From Leucocoprinus leucothites (lineage: Eukaryota; Basidiomycota; Agaricomycetes; Agaricales; Agaricaceae): a stretch of 64,000 bases of DNA. Of the stretch, positions 58,036-64,000 are shown piece after piece. Location: contig JAACJO010000013.1 of assembly GCA_013368445.1 (NCBI GenBank), forward strand, positions 992,001 through 1,056,000, written 5' to 3'. The position numbers were made by a program, and so were the translations under genes. Position 1 is the stretch's first letter; every line of letters starts with the position of its first letter. Under the pieces are notes generated by a model. It had not been told where the DNA came from and did not search any database. It worked only from the letters and a program-made list of their open reading frames with translations.

Positions 58036-59565
58036 GGCTCCGGCTATGTGGGACGATAGGTACTGAGCGAAAAAGTTGTTAGGATTTCATCAGGAAGGGC
58101 CCACCAAGAAGCCACAGATATTAGGGCCCTCTGCCACGACCGTCCCGGGCCAAGTGGGAGGGGCAGTAGTGTATGCACATGTATGGGGTTGGGATAGTCA
58201 ACTTGGGTCGAACTTTATGGCGAGAAGGGCGGTGTTGGACTTGCCGCTGAAACCACCTTCGAAGTCAAAATGTGGATCTAACACTTGAAAGGTGAATTTA
58301 AAAGTGAATTGAGAGATAATGAACGAGGTGTAGAGATTGTGAGATCGGTTGCTCATGAAAATGGCAACCTCTCGCAAACCCCTAGTGATCCTAACCACTC
58401 GGATCACTGTTGATTTCGGAGCGCCCGCCAACGAGCCGCCCGCTCCTTTTCTGGATTTGGTATCTATCTACCTCCATCCTTCCTCGTCTTCAACTTTCCT
58501 CTTCTAAATTTGCTGTTCAATTTTCCATTCTTGTGTCGTCTCGATGTCATATTAATGTACCTGTAAATTGTATTGAATTATGTACTTGTAATTGCTTTGT
58601 ATGATATTGTACTGTCATCTCTCCATCTCAAACTATGCCCATTTTTCCTCTTCCCTCTAACTAGTCCACTGCCTCGATATTGTAGTTGTATTACATATTT
58701 ATTTAGCCCCCGTTTCGTGTACATTTCGAGTCGTTTTATTGTTCTTTTCTTTTACTTTCACTTTTACTTTTTAATCTTCTTTTCATCTTTCTACTTCGAA
58801 ATATTCGTTCAAAAATGATTATTTCTTGTTGTATTTAAACCTGTACAAGCTGTAGTTGTACGCTAGCGAATTCACTAACCGTATCACTCGTCTCCAACCG
58901 TCTGAACTCATCCTAAATTTATCTGAATTTATCTTGATTTACTCATTCATCTACTTCATCTCGAAATTTTCCTCTTTTATTGAACTCATCTCCACTCGTT
59001 CTCTCGTCGTTTCATCTCCTAGGACGTTGTCTTCGGTCCAGAAGCCCAACAGCTGTTGGAATCGGCCGTGCTCGCAGTTTTATTTTGTCGTAAAAAGGTA
59101 TATTACTCTTCAGAGGGTAAATGCAGACCTTGTCATAGGACTCGGAAAAGACACAGAACGTTGGGTACGGTCGAAGGAGACCGAATGTGAATGCAGTATC
59201 ATGATGTCGACATCATTATTGGTTCTGCAGCGTTGGACGGCTTGCAATAACTGTCATGTCTGTCCATGTATTGGATTGGAGTTTTATTGATGTATATGTA
59301 TGCGAGATGCCCTTGTCTATATCGTATCGTCATAACATTAACACAAAAAACAATACGGTCCATGAACCAACCGCTCTTCCAAAGATGCGGTGATCTAAAT
59401 CCATCAATGCAGGCGCAAAACTCCGCACCAGGCCTATGTTCCCTTTAAATCCTATGAAGCTGACCTATTCCGCCAAGGTGCTTGGGCGACACGCCGAACG
59501 AATTCTCCGAATCCTAGTCAACGACAGTCTCCGCATGAGAAAGTTCTGTTTCAGTAAAAGGAGTA

Positions 59566-60863
59566 CTAACTCTGTCGTAGGGCGTGCAACTGGTTCCGTG
59601 TATGTCGCCTAAGCTGACTGGACCTCTCATCCAACAGCCTATTCATACGGCGCATCCTTTCTGCCAATGAGGGGTCCATTCGTCGGATATCTTTCCGGAC
59701 CTTTTCTCGCTGTTGCTTCAGATTCTTCAGACCGCTCATGATAGCATGTTGGGTGTCTGGATCTGATGTTTTGCTGAGTTGATCTTGGAGACGCCTCACT
59801 AAATCTGACTGTTTCCCGACGAGCTCCTCCATCATTCCATGCAGCTGTTGACCCGCGCTGGTATCCGGTACTCGTTTTGAGAAGTCGACTATCTCTTGTT
59901 GAATCTCGAGTATTTTGCGTTGCTGTCTGGTACCTGCAAAGGTGAAAACTTCTTCAAGTATGTTCCAAGCAGATGTATGCGTTCCTCTGAAGCGTTGAAC
60001 CTGCGCTGGGTGCCTGATGATGTCCTCCCAACAGTCCTTTTTGAGCTGGGTTTCCCGCTCAGAGAAAACCGCCTCGTCCTCGTTACTACTCTCTGGCCAC
60101 ATTGTCGTTACGAGAACCATGAGGGGGAAATAGTCCTCTCCGCACACTTTCTTGAAAAGCTCTAGGTTCTTACGTGGTGTCCGACCCATTCTATCGTCAG
60201 TGATACGATGTAGGTACAAAATACCCGAGATTTCGAGTCCTCTCCGATAACTGGGTTGTACCAGATCAGCACGAAGGATAGACGATTCGACTTTTCTACC
60301 CACACTTGTTCGAACCATTTGGCTATGACCTTGAGGGTTTCCAGGTCTGATTTGTTTGTGTCATCAAAACCAGGTGTGTCGACCAACACCAAGCTGATTC
60401 CGTCATTGAATGAAACCCGTAAGGCCTCGACCGTGCTAGTGTGGGATTGAAGACTATGGCCAACGGTCCAGCTGTGATTCGTAGCTCTCTGAATGAACTA
60501 CCAGTAGCCTCTTGAGAATCCACGTTTAAGGATCACATTAAGTAGCCCTTACAGTACTTTTCCCGGTCCCCGTCGGCCCCATGACCCTAGAAATAATGAT
60601 CGGGATCCGTTTTCGGTTGCACAAAGGGAAGAAACGTACGCGACAATAATATCTTCGGGCGTCAACTGCTGAACGCCAGTCAACTCAACCACGGAAAGAA
60701 CTTCATAGCCCATTTCTCTACTCAGTTTCTTTGGCTGTAAATCTGTATTCGCTCTTCGAGGTGGTTTTGACAACCTCGGTAGCTGCAAAAATGCTCAAAA
60801 GGAACTGCTCGCAAAACAAGACTGGGCGCTACGTACATTCTTCAGCCATTGTGGGTCGCTCAT
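59566..60863 (-). CDS. P-loop GTPase B (AIG1/G-domain-like, basidiomycete family)
   Basis: Model on the minus strand: exons 60863-60837, 60782-60640, 60586-60553, 60497-60304, 60250-59566 = 360 aa, frames closing. MSDPQWLKN is the 9-codon first exon. The 34-base third exon holds Walker A (MGPTGTGKST). G3 is VDTPGFDDTNKSD. At the G4 position the protein reads VLVTTMWPE instead of N/TKxD. Then GILYLHRI and RGTHTSAWNIL are followed by a long charged coiled coil (LKNLKQQREKVRKDIRRMDP). Paralog of GTPase A at 3374-4523, with the same intron phases around the nucleotide-binding exons. Likely cytosolic, without membrane helix or lipidation motif seen. Role unknown. Confidence 0.82.
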
Positions 60864-62499
60864 ACTCCTAGTGATGTAGTCAGCAAATGCATAAGAGATG
60901 TGGCAAAAAAATACTTGATAGCCTTCAGAGGCGGCATAGTTTTGTTCGAAGACATCGCGTCTAGGTTGTGGTTGAAGAGATGACCAAAGTACTATCATTC
61001 CTCCGCCTCCGCCCCGGCCTCATGTGCGGGGGAACGTGTGAAAGAAGTAATTATAGGATTATCTGCTCTGCGTTTGATCGCCAGTCAGGATAGTGGATTC
61101 AAATCACTGGACCTAGTGAACCGATCCATCAGTGACGTAACATCGTTTGAGTTACCACAGAGCCATATCGGTCTATCCATCACTAACTTCGATCATAGGT
61201 GGAAATAAGGCTATGCTACTGGTCCCGAGGATTATCTGGACAGCGGGCCGGTCCATATTAGCCGTGGAAGGAACAGCATTGGGTAAAGCAAGAAAAATCT
61301 CATACCAGATATTGAGGGTTTCAGGTGATTGTTATCGAGTGCTCGTCACAAAGAGTTATCCTCTCTTGGCGAACTTGCGACCATTCATACGATTGTGCAA
61401 AGCTGTGACATGAAGCAGCTCCGTCGCGATCAGTCAGCGCAATGCTGCTTCAGACCCAGTGAAAACTTGATGGTAAACGAAGAGGATATGAATAATCTCA
61501 GGTGAAGCTCGCATAGAACTAACGTACTTGTCCAAACTCGTGAGCCGAAGAGAATCGGTGAGACTAAGTGCTTTGAACTCACAGTAATGCCCCGCGTGTT
61601 GCTGATAAACGCTTCGTGTCCCATGTGATGGTAGCAAAGCAATTGAGCATCAGTCATGAAGAGTATTGTGGAGGGTGTGCGGAGGCCTGCCAACAGAGCA
61701 AGGACAAGTACATTCGACCGACTATTTCCGGACATCGAGGAACCCTATAAGCGCTACCACCAGTCCGATTTCGGGTCAGACCCGGCAAAAAGTCTGCTCC
61801 TATGATTTCTGCAGCGATGATCAGGCATAGTGCACCCAGCCCGATGAATCTCAAGGAGAGCATCCTGGCTTGAACCAAGTCAACAGCGTAGATGAAAGGG
61901 ATTATTAAACCAAATCGGGGGAAATTATTGGGAGTGCTTGAGACTATAGTTGAGAACTCGCAGTTCTACCAGGAATATCAGGTAGGTCTAGAACGCCAAG
62001 GACAAAACAGTGAGGCCCACATACCTCTTCCGCTCACTGGGTCCATCAGAACCAATTCGGAAAATAATCAAAAAGAAAATGGGTTAATTCTTGCAGTGTA
62101 TTTACATATAAGAAAACCACAACTCGATCGACCTTGGATAACAGGCCTGAGCTGAGCAAGAGACAGGTACTGCCACAAGCATGAAGGAGGGGGAAATTGT
62201 CGTGACTGACCCGAGCGCCCGCGCCCTCAGGGCATTTGTGGAAGTCAAGGGACCACTAAATGAACATGGGGGTGACCATAGAGTATCCACTCAGTAAGAA
62301 AGATGATCATTTGCCTTGTTGCGATCATAGTCCATTCCGTGGCTGTGTTTGAGAGAACAAGATGTCGGAGGTGTAAGTGAAGGTCCTGGGTATTTTATGT
62401 ACATCTCACCTGGAAAAGACTGAAGTCGTTGTAAACAAGGGGACCATCGAGATGGCAGGTTCTTGGCACTAGTTCCACCGGCCAGCGGGGCTAGTGGCT
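60864..62499. other. Region with only doubtful open frames
   Basis: A minus-strand frame near 61654-61863 starts MLSLRFIGLGALCLIIAAEI, a signal-peptide-like segment, and an adjoining frame reads LLCYHHMGHEAFISNTRG. I could not assemble these into a gene. Confidence 0.35.
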
Positions 62500-63660
62500 C
62501 ACTTCGGTAATTCGGATAAAAAATCCGGGAACTCCACCGATTGAGTTTGAGTGGGAGGTCGCGATGCGAACGAATCCATTTGGCGTAGGTGTACATAGTG
62601 GATGTGGGATGGATGGTGATGGATTCTTCGAGGTCGGATTCGCCGCTGGCTGAAGGAAGATAAGATTAGATAAGGAGATATAATTAGTTTTGTATTAACA
62701 TACGCGCGAGTCGGGAAGAACCTCCGATGTGGTCCTTTTCTCTTTCGAGGACGCTCCGAGGGACGAACATTGGGAAGTAGGCGTTTTGGACACCGAACTC
62801 CTTGGTGTGCGCGTTGGACCAATCTTCATGCTGATGAGCACGACGAACAAAGAACTAATGACAGCGTGACTGGCTTCCCAGATACTGAGTGACCAGGGCT
62901 TGAGACTATAGTGCCCAGAGGCGCCGTAGTAATCGAGCATATCTGCTTTGAGCAAGACCAACAGATCCGAATTCGACCAGCCAATACACGAAATCAACCT
63001 CTTTCTTGACATCGATGGTAATCTGAGTAGCACCCTCGATCGTAGCATCTTCCTTCTCCTTTGCAATGGGTTTAGCTTCTTGGCCGTCAAGGCACAGCGG
63101 GGCCGGCAGCAGCGAGATTAGAAAAATCTAGTCCATTCAGCTTTATAGAATTTATCTCTAGAAACTTGAGGTATTTGAGGATATCAGAGCAAGGAAGCAA
63201 GATAGTAGACGTGGACAAGTTGACGTGGACGGCCAAGAGGGTGACCGTGAAGGAGATGGTGGAACCGACGACGGTGGCCACACAAGGGGACCTGTCCTTG
63301 GTAAGTGTAAGGGGAAATACTATACCAAAATACCAGCGACGTGAATCGAGAGTGGGGAATGGGTCATAATTAAGTAGACACACAAAAGCTTTTGTCAAGA
63401 CCAAGAAACTCTGTGAGGAGATCCTCTGGGCCCAATCCGAGCTCTTTGAGGTTGAGAGCCCTGTCGGTGGCCGATGAGATCATCTCGGTCTCGTCACGAG
63501 CGACCACGACGATGGGGACTGGACTTTCAAATTTAGCACTTTTGGATTTGTAGACGGGGGTCCTGATGAGCTGAAAGTCCTTGGGAAAGACATCGCATCA
63601 TGCCTGAAGAGAATTTGCGCCGGTGGTCAGCAGAGGCGAGGGTCTGGATGGCGAGCTGGC
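62500..63660 (-). pseudogene. Prolyl-tRNA synthetase pseudogene (with YbaK-like N-terminal part)
   Basis: Minus-strand fragments in different frames match eukaryotic-type ProRS in order: FPKDFQLIRTPVYKSKSAKF and VVVARDETEMISSA with LNLKELGLG (YbaK/editing-like, about 63600-63400); SDILKYLKFLE (about 63180); VKKEVDFVYWLVEF then, after a one-base shift, LLKADMLDYYGASGHYSLKP and WSLSIWE (about 63020-62870); after another shift EFGVQNAYFPMFVPRSVLER and EKDHI (about 62810-62730); then ITIHPTSTMYTYAKWIRSHR and DLPLKLN (about 62630-62540). The expected motif 2 (RWEFKH-type) and everything after it are missing, and the family's IRPTSE is IHPTST. At least three frameshifts that I could not remove with good introns argue for a dead copy. 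Confidence 0.75.
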
Positions 63661-64000
63661 CCCGGGCAGTGTGGAAGGCAGCCATGAGTCGTAGACAAAA
63701 GGAACAAGGGATGATTGATAACATATTACATGCTCGAAGAGACTACTGTCGTTCAGATATGAGCGTTAAGTGATAATGTTGATAAGTAGCTTATACCTTT
63801 ATTAATCAAAGGGTGCTTCCGTCAGGTCTCGAGTCTCGAGTCAGAATACATCCTGCTATGCGTAGGTATGGTCTATGTGTGCAAGCAAGGTCATTAGGGA
63901 AGGGAAGTTCGAGGCTCGAAAGACGTTTAAGCTTGATGACTATACCACCTCAAGAGCCGATGCATGCTTAGTCATCACGATGCTCCCACACGCTACCCAC
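63661..64000. other. Right edge, nothing recognised
   Basis: Upstream flank of the ProRS relic, possibly including its decayed N-terminus (63661-63724). No other gene seen. Confidence 0.35.

Larger units (their letters stand above)
56494..59565. other. Gene-poor, repeat-bearing region
   Basis: About 3 kb without a supported gene. It holds a CT/GT microsatellite (56813-56855), a degenerate G-rich tandem repeat (about 57900-58035) and a pyrimidine-rich tract (about 58430-59020). An acidic frame at 57162-57461 begins with a hydrophobic stretch but has no ATG. Confidence 0.45.

Noticed and set aside
61430..61878. Possible small secreted protein on the minus strand
   Set aside because: Signal-like start but the frames cannot be joined with good splice sites, and no family is recognised.
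63166..63369. Plus-strand ORF over the ProRS relic
   Set aside because: Antisense shadow of sequence whose minus-strand frames match ProRS blocks in order.

Overview
This window looks like a chromosome segment of a mushroom-forming basidiomycete (Agaricomycetes). Nearly every gene is broken by many short introns of about 45-70 bases with GTRNGT...AG borders. The best protein matches are eukaryotic or fungal housekeeping families: OLE1-type desaturase with fused cytochrome b5, LTN1, MLH1, Furry/TAO3, RPN1, mitochondrial uS15 and B-type cyclin. Some genes belong to families known to me mainly from basidiomycete genomes, such as P-loop GTPases, F-box/LRR proteins and a PAH-only SIN3-like family. 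No bacterial, viral or CRISPR-like features were seen.

Layout. 1-620: 3' end of a serine beta-lactamase-like hydrolase. 1.0-2.7 kb: delta-9 desaturase. 3.4-4.5 kb: P-loop GTPase A. 5.0-11.5 kb: LTN1 (listerin), followed by an intron-containing tRNA-Asp at 11.7 kb. 12.7-14.8 kb: seven-helix membrane protein, tail-to-tail with a CBS-domain protein (15.0-15.7 kb, minus). The CBS gene is head-to-head with MLH1 (15.9-18.9 kb), which faces the very large Furry/TAO3 gene (19.2-26.9 kb, minus). 28.3-30.0 kb: F-box-like gene. 30.6-34.0 kb: RPN1. 34-40 kb: gene-poor, with a foldback element and a small TATA-driven gene. 40.1-41.2 kb: mitochondrial uS15. 42.0-44.0 kb: cyclin B (minus).

The last 20 kb (44-64 kb) is more accessory. 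Two paralogous PAH-only (SIN3-like) genes at 45.1-46.8 and 52.8-53.7 kb share intron positions and phases. Between them sit a decayed pogo/Fot1-type DNA transposon (47.9-50.2 kb), an AusD-like methyltransferase and a 350-bp TA-flanked MITE. Next come a D-2-hydroxyacid dehydrogenase, a small gene whose C-terminus resembles the small gene at 37 kb, simple repeats, a second P-loop GTPase (minus, 59.6-60.9 kb) and a frameshifted prolyl-tRNA synthetase relic at the right edge.

The housekeeping genes act independently: membrane lipid desaturation, ribosome quality control, proteasome base, mismatch repair, polarity and cell-cycle control. No biosynthetic cluster is apparent. The most unusual material is three dispersed paralog pairs (GTPases, PAH-only proteins, small beta-rich proteins) together with the transposon relics of the right half. 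Exon borders were worked out by eye from splice signals and reading frame. Where all frames close (desaturase, both GTPases, both PAH genes, uS15m) I consider the models good; 5' ends of some others are uncertain and flagged.
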